A DNA stretch of 64,000 bases, taken from assembly GCA_016930175.1 (NCBI GenBank), contig JAFGHJ010000004.1:62001-126000 (forward strand). Reading direction: 5' to 3'. Shown one piece after another: positions 35,077 through 43,300 of this stretch (its first letter is position 1; each line of letters starts with the position of its first letter). This stretch comes from Caldifarciminota bacterium (lineage in GTDB: Bacteria; Hydrothermota; UBA3072). The position numbers were made by a program, and so were the translations under genes. Under the pieces are notes generated by a model. It worked only from the letters and a program-made list of their open reading frames with translations, was not told the DNA's origin and searched no databases.

Positions 35077-35706
35077 GTGGAGGTACTAATAAGCGCAGAA
35101 CAAACCAAAACATCTAATGATGTAGTAAAAAGAACATGCGATATTATTCTTTCGGGAATCGGGCTTGTAGTTTCGATTCCTGTGTGGGTAATCTCTTCTG
35201 TTGCTATTGTAATGGAGAGCGGTGGTCCGATTTTTATAACTCAGGAAAGAGTTGGAAGGAATGGAAGAATATTCAATATTCTTAAATTCAGATCTATGGA
35301 CAAGAAAGCTCATGAGGAATCACCAACCAATCATAAGACAAACAGAACCGAGAGAATAACTAAAGTCGGAAAAATACTCCGGGCAACAGCTATGGATGAA
35401 CTTCCGCAGCTTTTATCGATTTTCTCCGGAGATATGAGTTTTGTCGGACCCAGACCCATACATCCGGAGGAGTTGAGGATAAATGGAAGCAAATACAAGA
35501 AATTGGAAGAAATACCTGATTTCGATATGAGGTGTACGATCAGACCCGGGTTGACCGGAATAGCACAGGTTTACAAGGGAAAATATGATCGTCTTGAGCG
35601 TAAAATAAAATACGATCTTTTATACTTAAAAAAACGAAGTTTTCTACTCGACGCTAAGCTCGTTTTTCTTTCTTTCTATGTAACTCTATTCGGTAAGTGG
35701 GAATAG
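35077..35706 (+). CDS. Undecaprenyl-phosphate sugar-1-phosphate transferase (bacterial sugar transferase family)
   Basis: The protein (about 205-209 residues) has one N-terminal membrane helix (CDIILSGIGLVVSIPVWVISSVAIV) and the catalytic core: GGPIFITQERVGRNGRIFNILKFRSM, ATAMDELPQLLSIFSGDMSFVGPRP and IRPGLTGIAQV. It transfers the first sugar phosphate to undecaprenyl phosphate, so it initiates the repeat unit. The small, single-helix form is of the PglC type. The start is uncertain. GTG at 35,077 has no ribosome site, whereas GGAGG at 35,079 is placed for an ATA at 35,089, 5 nt on. This matches the AUU-started gene at 27,268. Confidence 0.92.
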   Translation: MEVLISAEQTKTSNDVVKRTCDIILSGIGLVVSIPVWVISSVAIVMESGGPIFITQERVGRNGRIFNILKFRSMDKKAHEESPTNHKTNRTERITKVGKILRATAMDELPQLLSIFSGDMSFVGPRPIHPEELRINGSKYKKLEEIPDFDMRCTIRPGLTGIAQVYKGKYDRLERKIKYDLLYLKKRSFLLDAKLVFLSFYVTLFGKWE

Positions 35707-35711
35707 AAAAA

Positions 35712-35818
35712 AAGACCGCTGACACCTGACTGCCGGCGGCAATAACCTATTAGGTTTTAGTTCTTGATTCGTAGTAAAAGACAGACTAACTGACTAACCG
35801 ACCAACTGACCAACAATT
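35712..35818. repeat. Dispersed repeats (families C, D, E)
   Basis: 'gaccgctgacacctgactg', 'taggttttagttcttgattc' and 'gactaaccgaccaactgac' in series mark the end of the glycan region, before mltG. Confidence 0.75.
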
Positions 35819-35829
35819 TAAATTTTTAT

Positions 35830-36795
35830 CTAATTTCTTACTTTTTTCTTGGCTTCGACGTGCTCTTTATACGTTTCGCTGAATATGTGGTCTCCTTTAC
35901 CTGTAGCTACGTAATACAGGTAATTGGTCCTTGAAGGATGAAGAGCTGCCATTATGGATTGAAAGCCGGGACTTGCGATCGGACCCGGAGGCAAGCCTCT
36001 ATTTCTATATGTGTTATAGGGAGACTTTACTCTAAGGTCTTTATACATGACTCTTGTTTTATGCATGCCTAAGGCGTAAATGACAGTTGCATCGATTTGA
36101 AGAGGCATGTTTTTCTCCAGTCTATTATAAATAACCGAAGCTATTATAGGTTTTTCCCGATCTACCATTGCTTCTCTTTCAACCATCGAAGCTATTGTTA
36201 GAATTTCGTGAGCGCTGAACTCCATCGATTTGATTTTGAATTTTTGAGATGGTTTTACGACCTCAAAGAGTTTCGAAACCATTTTTCTTATAATATTTTC
36301 AGGTTTTTCTCCTTTATAGAAGATATATGTGTCCGGGAAAAGATAACCTTCCATAGTAGGTTGATTTATGCCGAGTGCCTTGATAAAATTCGTATCCTCG
36401 ACGAGAGTTTTCATCTTTGAAATGTCTATATCCGCATCTTTATGTCTGCGGAATGCGTATATTGTTTCGTTTACCTTCAAGCCTTCTTGGATTGCGACCT
36501 TAACCGTCAATCTTCTTCCTTTGATTAAACTTTTTAGTATCTCTTCGGGTTCTTCATATTTTTTGAATTTATACCATCCGTAGGAAAGGCAGGTGGATTT
36601 TTTAAAGACAACAACCATGAGCTTGAAACCGATTCTATCCTGAATAATCCCTGCTTCTTTTAATTTTCTGGAAATAATATTTAAATTGTCGCCTTCATCG
36701 ATTTTGATTATTGCTTCCTCGTATTTAGGCGACATCACAGTAGGATACAATATGAAGCCGATTGCTATAATTGCAAGTATGGCTTTAATTCTCAT
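35830..36795 (-). CDS. mltG: Endolytic murein transglycosylase
   Basis: The 321-residue protein has an N-terminal membrane anchor (residues 4-20), a LysM-like region (IDEGDNLNIISRKLKEAGII) and the YceG/MltG catalytic domain. MEGYLFPDTY, ASMVEREAMVDREKP (catalytic Glu near 207), IASVIYNRLEKNMPLQIDATVIYALG and YNTYRNRGLPPGPIASPG are all seen. It cuts nascent peptidoglycan at the outer face of the inner membrane. It overlaps ruvX by 11 nt, a common gene pair. Confidence 0.95.
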   Translation of the reverse strand: MRIKAILAIIAIGFILYPTVMSPKYEEAIIKIDEGDNLNIISRKLKEAGIIQDRIGFKLMVVVFKKSTCLSYGWYKFKKYEEPEEILKSLIKGRRLTVKVAIQEGLKVNETIYAFRRHKDADIDISKMKTLVEDTNFIKALGINQPTMEGYLFPDTYIFYKGEKPENIIRKMVSKLFEVVKPSQKFKIKSMEFSAHEILTIASMVEREAMVDREKPIIASVIYNRLEKNMPLQIDATVIYALGMHKTRVMYKDLRVKSPYNTYRNRGLPPGPIASPGFQSIMAALHPSRTNYLYYVATGKGDHIFSETYKEHVEAKKKVRN

Positions 36796-37177
36796 CGAGA
36801 TAACCTTTAAGTATTAAGGAAGCGGAGATTTTATCTATGAGTCTTTTATCTTTTTTCTTGCCCAACTGGTAAGCGATTTCGGCTGCTTCTTTTGTTGTAA
36901 ATCGTTCGTCTTGAAGTTTGATGGGTATATTTAATTCTTTTTCGATTTCTTCTTTTATTTTCTGGACAAATTTCGCCCTTTGCCCTATCTTTCCTTTTGT
37001 AGTTAAAGGAAAACCCAACACCAATCCTACGAAATTATATTCTTTGTTTAAATCTTTAAGCTCTCTTAACAAGTGTTCGGTCTTAACGGTCTTCTCCGGC
37101 TTAACTATGTTAAGGCTATTGCTTATCGCGATTCCAGTCCATTTGATTCCTATGTCTAATCCGATCCAGTAATTCAT
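36785..37177 (-). CDS. ruvX: RuvX/YqgF family putative pre-16S rRNA nuclease
   Basis: From the ATG at 37,177 the protein has about 130 residues, normal for the family. It shows the RNase-H-like motif WIGLDIGIKWTGIA, VGLVLGFPLTTKG, LQDERFTTKEA and a final DKISASLILKGYL. It takes part in 16S rRNA end processing. I reject the longer upstream start because a promoter (TTGAAA, 16 nt, TATATT at 37,183-37,188) leaves only 5 nt between -10 and this ATG, predicting a leaderless mRNA. Confidence 0.9.
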   Translation of the reverse strand: MNYWIGLDIGIKWTGIAISNSLNIVKPEKTVKTEHLLRELKDLNKEYNFVGLVLGFPLTTKGKIGQRAKFVQKIKEEIEKELNIPIKLQDERFTTKEAAEIAYQLGKKKDKRLIDKISASLILKGYLDEN

Positions 37178-37182
37178 AATCC

Positions 37183-37210
37183 AATATAATGATTTTGGGG
37201 TTATTTTCAA
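37183..37210 (-). promoter_or_regulatory. Promoter of ruvX-mltG
   Basis: TTGAAA (37205-37210), 16 nt, TATATT (37183-37188), 5 nt before the ruvX ATG. Confidence 0.65.
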
Positions 37211-37214
37211 CCAC

Positions 37215-37460
37215 GGGAGAGAAAACAAAAACATTTACCACAGAGAGCACAGAGAAAAAAGAACACACAGAGCATACGGAGAAAAAATATATTTTGTTGT
37301 TTAAAAAAACACCACTACCCCACACCAATTAATCTCACATAAAGTACACTAAGAACGGGAAGAAAAGAGGGGTTGGGAGGGCTCTGTGTTCTCTGCGTTT
37401 TACATCAGGTGGCGGGTGTGGGTCGAACAAATAAAATCTCTGCGCCCTCTGTGGTTAAGA
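37215..37460. repeat. Family A repeats between ruvX and rpsP
   Basis: 'accacagagagcacagaga', 'aacacacagagcatacgga', 'ctctgtgttctctgcgttt' and 'tgcgccctctgtggttaag' are variants of a 9-nt unit (cacagagaa). No gene is seen. Confidence 0.85.
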
Positions 37461-37465
37461 ATCTG

Positions 37466-37502
37466 AAATGCCCTTGACAAAAGGGCATTTTTTTGTTAAT
37501 TT
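37466..37502 (+). promoter_or_regulatory. rpsP operon promoter inside a terminator-like hairpin
   Basis: TTGACA (37474-37479), 17 nt, TAATTT (37497-37502). The -35 box lies in a perfect 10-bp hairpin: AAATGCCCTT (37466-37475), loop of 5, AAGGGCATTT (37481-37490), then a T run. The same DNA can thus act as a terminator for upstream transcripts. Confidence 0.65.
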
Positions 37503-37581
37503 TAAAAAAGTAAGTTGGATTAATGAAAGATATTGTAAATTAAGAAATATCTCTGAAGATAGAGAAACGTAAGGAGGTAGA

Positions 37582-38043
37582 GTGCCAGTTAAGATAAGAT
37601 TGAGGGTCGTGGGTAAACCAAAACAACACAGCTATAGGATTGTTGCGATTGAATCGAGAAATCCCAGAGATGGTAAATATTTAGAACAGTTAGGATGGTA
37701 TAATCCGCGTTCTAAACAGCTCGAGATAGATGAAGAAGGAATCAAGAGATGGCAGGAAAAAGGTGCTATTTTGTCCGATGCGGTTAAGGCTTTATTGAAA
37801 AGACCGAAGGAAGCCGCGAGCTCGAGTCCGAAGACAAGCAAAAAAGCAAGTAAAAAGAAGGGCAAAAAGAAGAGTACAAAGGAAAGTACTAAGGCAACAA
37901 CGGAAGAAATTACCGAGGAAAAAACCGAAGGAAGTACCAAAGAAAAGACCGAAGAAACTACAGATACAGGTAAAACGGAGGAGGTAAGCGATGTTGAAGG
38001 AACTGATAATTTACATAGCGAAGTCTCTGGTGGATCAACCTGA
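37582..38043 (+). CDS. rpsP: 30S ribosomal protein S16 with long charged tail
   Basis: The first 75 residues are a normal S16 ([41 protein letters not shown], then [18 protein letters not shown]). A C-terminal extension of about 75 residues of Lys, Thr, Glu and Ser repeats follows, low in complexity and probably disordered. The start is GTG after AAGGAGGTAGA. The last 53 nt overlap khpA in another frame, so part of the tail is dictated by the khpA start region. It opens the rpsP-khpA-trmD-rplS-rnhB-yraN operon. Confidence 0.95.
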   Translation: MPVKIRLRVVGKPKQHSYRIVAIESRNPRDGKYLEQLGWYNPRSKQLEIDEEGIKRWQEKGAILSDAVKALLKRPKEAASSSPKTSKKASKKKGKKKSTKESTKATTEEITEEKTEGSTKEKTEETTDTGKTEEVSDVEGTDNLHSEVSGGST

Positions 38044-38230
38044 TGAAGTAGAGGTAGAAGAAATAGCTGGAGAGAGAACTGTTATGTACGAGCTCAAGGT
38101 GAGTAAAAAAGACATTGGTAAGATTATCGGAAAGGGCGGAAAGACAGCTAAAGCAATAAGAACTATCGTTACGGCAGCTTCGATGAAAATCGGAAAGAGA
38201 GCAGTTCTCGAGATTTTAGAACCTTCTTAA
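37991..38230 (+). CDS. khpA: KH-domain RNA-binding protein KhpA
   Basis: The 79-residue protein has a single KH domain with the GXXG motif in [20 protein letters not shown] and the start [19 protein letters not shown]. It usually forms a dimer with KhpB/Jag, encoded here at 56,718, to bind RNA. GGAGGTAAGCG before the ATG is inside rpsP. rimM, which often follows, is absent. Confidence 0.93.
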   Translation: MLKELIIYIAKSLVDQPDEVEVEEIAGERTVMYELKVSKKDIGKIIGKGGKTAKAIRTIVTAASMKIGKRAVLEILEPS

Positions 38231-38260
38231 TTATTTTCTTCTTCTCGCCTGACTGCTGAG

Positions 38261-38926
38261 ATGGAAATCAATATATTGAGTATTTTCCCTTCCCTGTTTG
38301 ATCCTTTTTTGGAAACGGGGATAATTGGAAAGGCTAAGGAAAAAGGGATTATTTCTTTTAACCTAATTAACATAAGAGATTTTTCATCGGATTCTTATGG
38401 TACGGTAGATGATTATCCGTATGGTGGAGGAGCAGGAATGGTTATGAAGGTCGAACCTATAATCAAGGCACTGGAAAGCCTTGAAGAAAAGGGTGAAACT
38501 TATTTGCTTTCTCCCCGCGGGAAGAGCTTTAATCAGAGTATGGCAAGAGAATTGTCTAATAGGGAAGTCTTGAGTTTGATTTGTGGTAGATACAAAGGCG
38601 TGGATGAAAGAGTCAGAGAGTTTGTTGACGGAGAGATATCGATTGGGGATTATATTTTGAGTGGAGGCGAGGTTGCAGCTATGGTGGTTGTTGAAGCGGT
38701 AACGAGACTCCTCCCGGGCGCGGTTGGAGATGTTGATTCGATTAATACAGACTCTTTCGAAAAAGGGCTTTTAGATTCACCGGTGTATACAAGACCGCGG
38801 GAGTTTCGAGGAAAAGAAGTTCCCGAGGTTTTACTCTCAGGAAATCACGGGGAAGTCGAACAATGGAGAGAAGGAGAATCGATTAGGTTAACAAAAAAGT
38901 ATAGAAAAGACATCATGGAAAATTAA
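38261..38926 (+). CDS. trmD: tRNA (guanine-N1)-methyltransferase
   Basis: The 221-residue SPOUT methyltransferase shows NILSIFPSLFDPFLETGIIGKA, DDYPYGGGAGMVMKVEPI, LSPRGKSFNQ, ICGRYKGVDERV and EISIGDYILSGGE, the knot that binds SAM. It makes m1G37 in tRNAs and so prevents frameshifts. No Shine-Dalgarno is evident in the 30 nt after khpA. Confidence 0.96.
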   Translation: MEINILSIFPSLFDPFLETGIIGKAKEKGIISFNLINIRDFSSDSYGTVDDYPYGGGAGMVMKVEPIIKALESLEEKGETYLLSPRGKSFNQSMARELSNREVLSLICGRYKGVDERVREFVDGEISIGDYILSGGEVAAMVVVEAVTRLLPGAVGDVDSINTDSFEKGLLDSPVYTRPREFRGKEVPEVLLSGNHGEVEQWREGESIRLTKKYRKDIMEN

Positions 38927-38950
38927 GACCATGTTTGGAAGGAGATAAAA

Positions 38951-39292
38951 GTGGATGAACTGAAAATTATAGAAGGAGAGTATCTGTCGGACAAGATACC
39001 CGATTTTGGTCCTGGTGATTTGGTACGAGTTGTTACATCGATTAAAAGGGGAGACAGGGATAGGTCGCAGCGGTTTGAAGGTGTCGTAATGAAGATAAGA
39101 GGTTCGGGAGCCGGGAAAACCTTTACGGTGAGAAAGGTTACTCAGGGTGTTGGAGTGGAGAAGATTTTTCCCTTGAATTCACCAATAATAAAGTCAATAG
39201 AAATTCTTAAGAAGGGTAAAGTAAGAAGAGCTAAGCTCTACTATCTGAGAGAAAAAGAAGGGAAGGCAGCAAAAATAAAAGAGAAAAAATGA
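38951..39292 (+). CDS. rplS: 50S ribosomal protein L19
   Basis: The 113-residue protein shows [39 protein letters not shown] and [15 protein letters not shown], all typical of L19. The start is GTG after GGAGATAAAA. Its stop overlaps rnhB by 4 nt. The trmD-rplS order is conserved among bacteria. Confidence 0.96.
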   Translation: MDELKIIEGEYLSDKIPDFGPGDLVRVVTSIKRGDRDRSQRFEGVVMKIRGSGAGKTFTVRKVTQGVGVEKIFPLNSPIIKSIEILKKGKVRRAKLYYLREKEGKAAKIKEKK

Positions 39293-39888
39293 CCGGTAGC
39301 GATGAGGATTGGGTTCCCTCTGAAGCAACTTTAATTTGCGGGGTAGATGAAGTTGGTAGAGGCTCTCTCGCAGGACCGGTTGCTTCAGCTGCCGTTGTTT
39401 TCCAAAGGGGTGTTTATGTCCCCGGTGTCGATGATTCAAAAAAGCTTTGCCCTAATAAGAGGCTGAAACTTTTTCCTGAGATATTAAAGAGTGCTGTTTC
39501 GGTTGCTATTGGTTACGTCGATTCCTGTTTGATAGATGAATTAGGAATAAACTATGCGGTTACTCTCGCTATGTATCGAGCTATAAGCTCACTTTCTGTG
39601 ATGCCAGACTGGGTTCTTGTGGACGGGTACCCCATACCCGAGCTGCCCTTTTCTCAAACGGCTATACACGGCGGGGATGGTGTCTCGCATGCTATAGGAG
39701 CTGCTTCGATTGTAGCTAAGGTTTTAAGAGATAGAGTTATGGAATTTTTTGATATTTTCTTTCCCGTGTACGGTTTTGCCAAGAATAAAGGTTACGGAAC
39801 AGCGGAACATATGCAAAAGATAGATGAATATGGCTTCAGCAAGATACACAGGAAAAGTTATTATCCAATGAAGAGATTGTTCAGGTGA
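39289..39888 (+). CDS. rnhB: Ribonuclease HII
   Basis: The 199-residue protein contains the catalytic acidic motif [17 protein letters not shown], the DDSKKL motif, [12 protein letters not shown], and [11 protein letters not shown], with a final GYGTAEHM and HRKSYYPMK. It removes RNA from RNA-DNA hybrids and misincorporated ribonucleotides. ATGA overlaps join it to rplS upstream and GTGA to yraN downstream. Confidence 0.95.
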   Translation: MTGSDEDWVPSEATLICGVDEVGRGSLAGPVASAAVVFQRGVYVPGVDDSKKLCPNKRLKLFPEILKSAVSVAIGYVDSCLIDELGINYAVTLAMYRAISSLSVMPDWVLVDGYPIPELPFSQTAIHGGDGVSHAIGAASIVAKVLRDRVMEFFDIFFPVYGFAKNKGYGTAEHMQKIDEYGFSKIHRKSYYPMKRLFR

Positions 39889-40235
39889 GCTTCAGGGATA
39901 AAGGCGAAGAGATAGCCGCTGCTTATCTTAGAGGCAAGGGATATAAGATTCTTGCCGGTAATTATAACGGAAAGGGATTTGAGATAGATTTGATTGCCAG
40001 GAAAGAAAGATTAATTGCTTTTGTCGAGGTTAAGAGAAGAAAATCTTCCGACTTTATGGATCCTTTGCTTAGTATCGGGAAAAAAAGAAAGGAGCATATG
40101 ATAAAAGGGGCAAAGGTCTTTTTGTTGGAAAATGACCTCTATGACAAATACGATGTAAGGTTTGATATCGTCACCATAATCGGAAATAAAGAGAATATAG
40201 AACATTATGAGGATGCTTTTAGGATTGAGAAATAA
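39885..40235 (+). CDS. yraN: YraN/UPF0102 family nuclease-like protein
   Basis: The 116-residue protein has the UPF0102 pattern: KGEEIAAAYLRGKGYKILAGNY, FEIDLIARKERLIAFVEVKRR and YDVRFDIVTII. The fold resembles Holliday-junction resolvase/restriction endonucleases (E-D-E/K core), but its role is unknown. It starts at a GTG overlapping the rnhB stop, and rnhB-yraN is a common pair. Confidence 0.92.
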   Translation: MSFRDKGEEIAAAYLRGKGYKILAGNYNGKGFEIDLIARKERLIAFVEVKRRKSSDFMDPLLSIGKKRKEHMIKGAKVFLLENDLYDKYDVRFDIVTIIGNKENIEHYEDAFRIEK

Positions 40236-41505
40236 GAAACAACAAATTACACGAATAGCACAAATAAATTTTTTATTTTATTTTGCTCTGTTTTCTTTTT
40301 TTAGCTGTGCTAAAATAGCGCCTCCTTCTCCTTTAAGAGAAGGTTATTCGGAAACGGGCGAAATGATTGTTCCTGCTATATTGATTACCGGAACTGCTGT
40401 AGAAAATCGGGATTCGGTTGGGGTTCAGAAATATGATAAAACAAGCTGGATTAATCTGAAATTTAAAGGGGAAATAGATACAACTTCCCGGGGGGTAAAA
40501 GTTTTTAATATCGGAGGTGAAGAAGTTCCTTATGTCCGGGAATGGAATGTTTCTTCTGATAGAACCGAACTTATTTTGAAGCCCGAAGAGAGGTTAAATT
40601 ACAATACGGTTTATATGTTGAAAATATCGGGTATAGAGGTTTACAAGTTAAAGGGAGAGTACTTGGATGTTAATAGAAACGGGGTGGTCGGAGAAGCCGT
40701 AGATGATGATGTGGTTTTTCCTTTTTTTACTTTTAAAAACGATAATTCAAAAGGCAGCTGGCAGGGTATTACGGTAGACAAAATTCCTCCTTTTGTTGCT
40801 CCCTCTTTGAAATTTCTTATAAATGGGAAAAAGACCGATTACGTCTGGACCGATGTAGATTTATCACTAAATATTTACGACTATACCTGGGAAATGGCTG
40901 ATACCTCGATAATCATTGCGGCTGTAGATACTATTACGCTGGATAAGAGTAAATTTAAAATTGTCGAGGAAAAAAGCAAAAAGGAAGTAGATATAAAGGA
41001 CGTCGATTATATCGGTAACCCGGATACCGCAAATTTTGGCAGAGTCTTAATCGAACCGGCTTTTAATCTTGAACCGGAACGCTTTTATATTTTGAGGGTT
41101 TTGGGTGGTATTTCGGATTTGTATGGCAACAAACTTGGCAGTGTCGATTCTGTTGTTTTCGAAAAAAAATTTAAAACATTTTCCTGTAATTATGACAGTA
41201 CGCAGTGCGCCCCTGATACGACTGCGCCGGTTGTTTTAAGCTGGAGAAATCTCGGACCTTCTTTTGAAGTTTCTTTTTCCGAGTTAATTAATTCTAAAAG
41301 TATTACCGATAGTTCGGTTTATATTCCGGATGCCGAAGGAGAATTATCCTTCAGAAATGACTGCGGGCAGACTTTTGTGCGTTATACGACTTTAAGACGG
41401 CAGAGTATTGTCGGGCATACGGCTTTTGTTACAGAAAAAATAAGTGATTTCGCCGGTAATAAAGTAAAGGAGGCAAGTTTTTATTTTGAGAGAGAAATTG
41501 ATTGA
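40207..41505 (+). CDS. Lipoprotein with bacterial Ig-like (Big_5-type) domains
   Basis: The 432-residue protein has a signal with lipobox-like end (FYFALFSFFSCAKIAPPSP; Cys about 34). Beta-rich regions with Ig-like wording follow (KVFNIGGEEVPYVREWNVSSDRTELILKPEERLNYNTVYMLKI, and later RFYILRVLGGISDLYGNKL). It is probably anchored to a membrane and exposed in the periplasm or outside. The frame overlaps yraN by 29 nt. The residues before the hydrophobic core (KKQQITRIAQIN) are encoded by a repeat of the 'acaaattacacgaatagcac' type, so this signal peptide's n-region seems repeat-derived. The function is unknown. Confidence 0.75.
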   Translation: MRMLLGLRNKKQQITRIAQINFLFYFALFSFFSCAKIAPPSPLREGYSETGEMIVPAILITGTAVENRDSVGVQKYDKTSWINLKFKGEIDTTSRGVKVFNIGGEEVPYVREWNVSSDRTELILKPEERLNYNTVYMLKISGIEVYKLKGEYLDVNRNGVVGEAVDDDVVFPFFTFKNDNSKGSWQGITVDKIPPFVAPSLKFLINGKKTDYVWTDVDLSLNIYDYTWEMADTSIIIAAVDTITLDKSKFKIVEEKSKKEVDIKDVDYIGNPDTANFGRVLIEPAFNLEPERFYILRVLGGISDLYGNKLGSVDSVVFEKKFKTFSCNYDSTQCAPDTTAPVVLSWRNLGPSFEVSFSELINSKSITDSSVYIPDAEGELSFRNDCGQTFVRYTTLRRQSIVGHTAFVTEKISDFAGNKVKEASFYFEREID

Positions 41506-41860
41506 AGCCGCAGTAAAGGCAAAAGAAAAGGCATACGCTCCCTATTCGAATTTTCGTGTAGGCGCGGCTTTGCTTTCCGATGGCAAGATATACAGCGGAT
41601 TTAATATAGAAAACGCTTCTTATTCTTTGACCGTTTGCGCTGAAAGAGTTGCCGCAATAAATGCAATTGTAGATGGTTCAAAGGGTTTTGAGAAAATAGC
41701 CATTGCTTCCGATGGGGCGGATTTTATTACTCCCTGCGGAGCCTGTTTGCAGTTTCTGGCTGAGTTTTCAAAAGATATGGAGGTTATTCTTGTTAACGGT
41801 AAGGGAGACTCTGAAATTACCACGCTTAAAAAGCTTTTGCCTTCCCCTTTTTCGCTGTAA
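41486..41860 (+). CDS. cdd: Cytidine deaminase
   Basis: The 124-residue protein is a homotetrameric-type cytidine deaminase: AYAPYSNFRVGAAL, FNIENASYSLTVCAERVAA (zinc Cys and catalytic Glu) and TPCGACLQFLAEF (two zinc Cys). It deaminates cytidine and deoxycytidine. The start is a TTG in AAAGGAGGCAAG context that overlaps the lipoprotein gene by 20 nt. Confidence 0.95.
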   Translation: MREKLIEAAVKAKEKAYAPYSNFRVGAALLSDGKIYSGFNIENASYSLTVCAERVAAINAIVDGSKGFEKIAIASDGADFITPCGACLQFLAEFSKDMEVILVNGKGDSEITTLKKLLPSPFSL

Positions 41861-41876
41861 ATTTTTATTGTGAGTT

Positions 41877-42884
41877 TTATTTGATATTTATTATTCCGAT
41901 TTCTTTTCTTAAGAATTCTATCTTTTTCTTTGCTATTTCTCGCGCTTTCTTCGAACCCGCTTTTAGTATCTTTTCTATTTCGTTTGTGTTTTCCATAAAA
42001 TAATCATATTTTTCCCGCATTGGTTTTAGGAATTCATTCATTACTTCGAAGAGTTCCTGTTTCGCGTATGAGTAAGCCATGCCCCCCGCCCGATATTTAT
42101 CCGCCAGTTCTTTTTGCTGTTCTTTTGACGAAAAAAATTTGTATAATTTAAAGACGTTACAGCTTTCAGGGTCTTTTTTTTCTTCAATAGTTTGAGCGTT
42201 TGTTACAATCTTCATTATTTTTTTTCTCAGTTTTTTTTCCCCGAGAAACATCTCGATTGTGTTGTCATAACTTTTGCTCATCTTTCTGCCGTCCATCCCC
42301 ACAATATACTGGGTTTCTTCTCCTATTTTTGCGGCGGGTATTTTAAATAGTTCTTTTTTGTAATTTTTGTTTACTGCTTCGGCTATATCCGCAGTCATTT
42401 CTAAATGCTGTTTCTGGTCTTTTCCTATCGGCACAACATCACTGTCGAACAACAGGATATCGGCAGCCATTAGAACAGGATAAGTAAAAAGACCCATGTT
42501 TATGTTTGCGTCCGGGTCTTCATTCTTGCTCGTATTCTCATCTACTTTAGCTTTATACGCGTGAGCGCGATTCATTAAACCTTTCGGAGTAAAAGCTGCC
42601 AGCATGGTAGATAATTCAAAGGTCTCCGATATGTCTGACTGTTTGTATATGAGGCTTTTATCAGGGTCTAAGCCGCACGCGAGCCAGCTTGCCGCTACGC
42701 CATAAGTCATAAATTTTAATTCTTCTTTATCTTTTACTGCGTTTAAAGCGTGGTAGTCCGCTATAAAATATCTTGATTCGTATTCTTCCGCTAATTCTAA
42801 AGCTGGTTTTATCGCACCGAAATAATTGCCTATGTGCGGCATACCGGTGGGTTTTATACCTGTTAGTGAAACTTTTTTAGCCAT
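41877..42884 (-). CDS. trpS: Tryptophan-tRNA ligase
   Basis: The 335-residue class I synthetase shows the HIGH-type motif TGIKPTGMPHIGNYFGAI, the KMSKS motif GRKMSKSYDNTI, and DYHALNAV, VPIGKDQKQHLEM. It is complete. The ATG is preceded by GGAGGATAAGAA. It converges with cdd, with only 16 nt between the stops. Confidence 0.96.
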   Translation of the reverse strand: MAKKVSLTGIKPTGMPHIGNYFGAIKPALELAEEYESRYFIADYHALNAVKDKEELKFMTYGVAASWLACGLDPDKSLIYKQSDISETFELSTMLAAFTPKGLMNRAHAYKAKVDENTSKNEDPDANINMGLFTYPVLMAADILLFDSDVVPIGKDQKQHLEMTADIAEAVNKNYKKELFKIPAAKIGEETQYIVGMDGRKMSKSYDNTIEMFLGEKKLRKKIMKIVTNAQTIEEKKDPESCNVFKLYKFFSSKEQQKELADKYRAGGMAYSYAKQELFEVMNEFLKPMREKYDYFMENTNEIEKILKAGSKKAREIAKKKIEFLRKEIGIINIK

Positions 42885-42904
42885 TTCTTATCCTCCGAAA
42901 TGAA

Positions 42905-43300
42905 AAGTTTAGCCACGAAGGCACCAAGGCACAAAGAAAAATGCTTTTTGTTTATTTTTCTATGATAATTGTATTTAAGCTTCATCACACCACGTATATT
43001 AGGGATTTTGTGTTTTATGTCAAGAGCGATTCAGATTCTTAACCACAGAGGACACAGAGATTTTATCTGTTTACCCCATACCCGTTACCCTACATAAAGC
43101 ACAGAGTACGCAGAGCCCACTCAACTCCACCTGTAATTCTTATCATAGGGAAACCGGGAGAGTTTTATTTCTTTTGTGTTCTTTGTGGCTTTGTGTGAAA
43201 TTTAGTGAGCAGGGAGTAGAGAGTAGTTAGTAGTTAAAACAAAAAACAAAAAATCCTTTTAAATCTGCGTTTATCTACGTCCTATTCTCTTTGTGTTCTC
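42905..43300. repeat. Family A repeats between trpS and dinB
   Basis: 'agccacgaaggcaccaagg', 'aaccacagaggacacagag', 'agcacagagtacgcagagc' and 'tttgtgttctttgtggctt' fill most of this 414-nt gap. The trpS promoter (42,996-43,023) lies among them. No gene is seen. Confidence 0.85.
42996..43023 (-). promoter_or_regulatory. trpS promoter
   Basis: TTGACA (43018-43023), 16 nt, TAATAT (42996-43001) on the minus strand, with a leader of about 105 nt. Confidence 0.65.
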
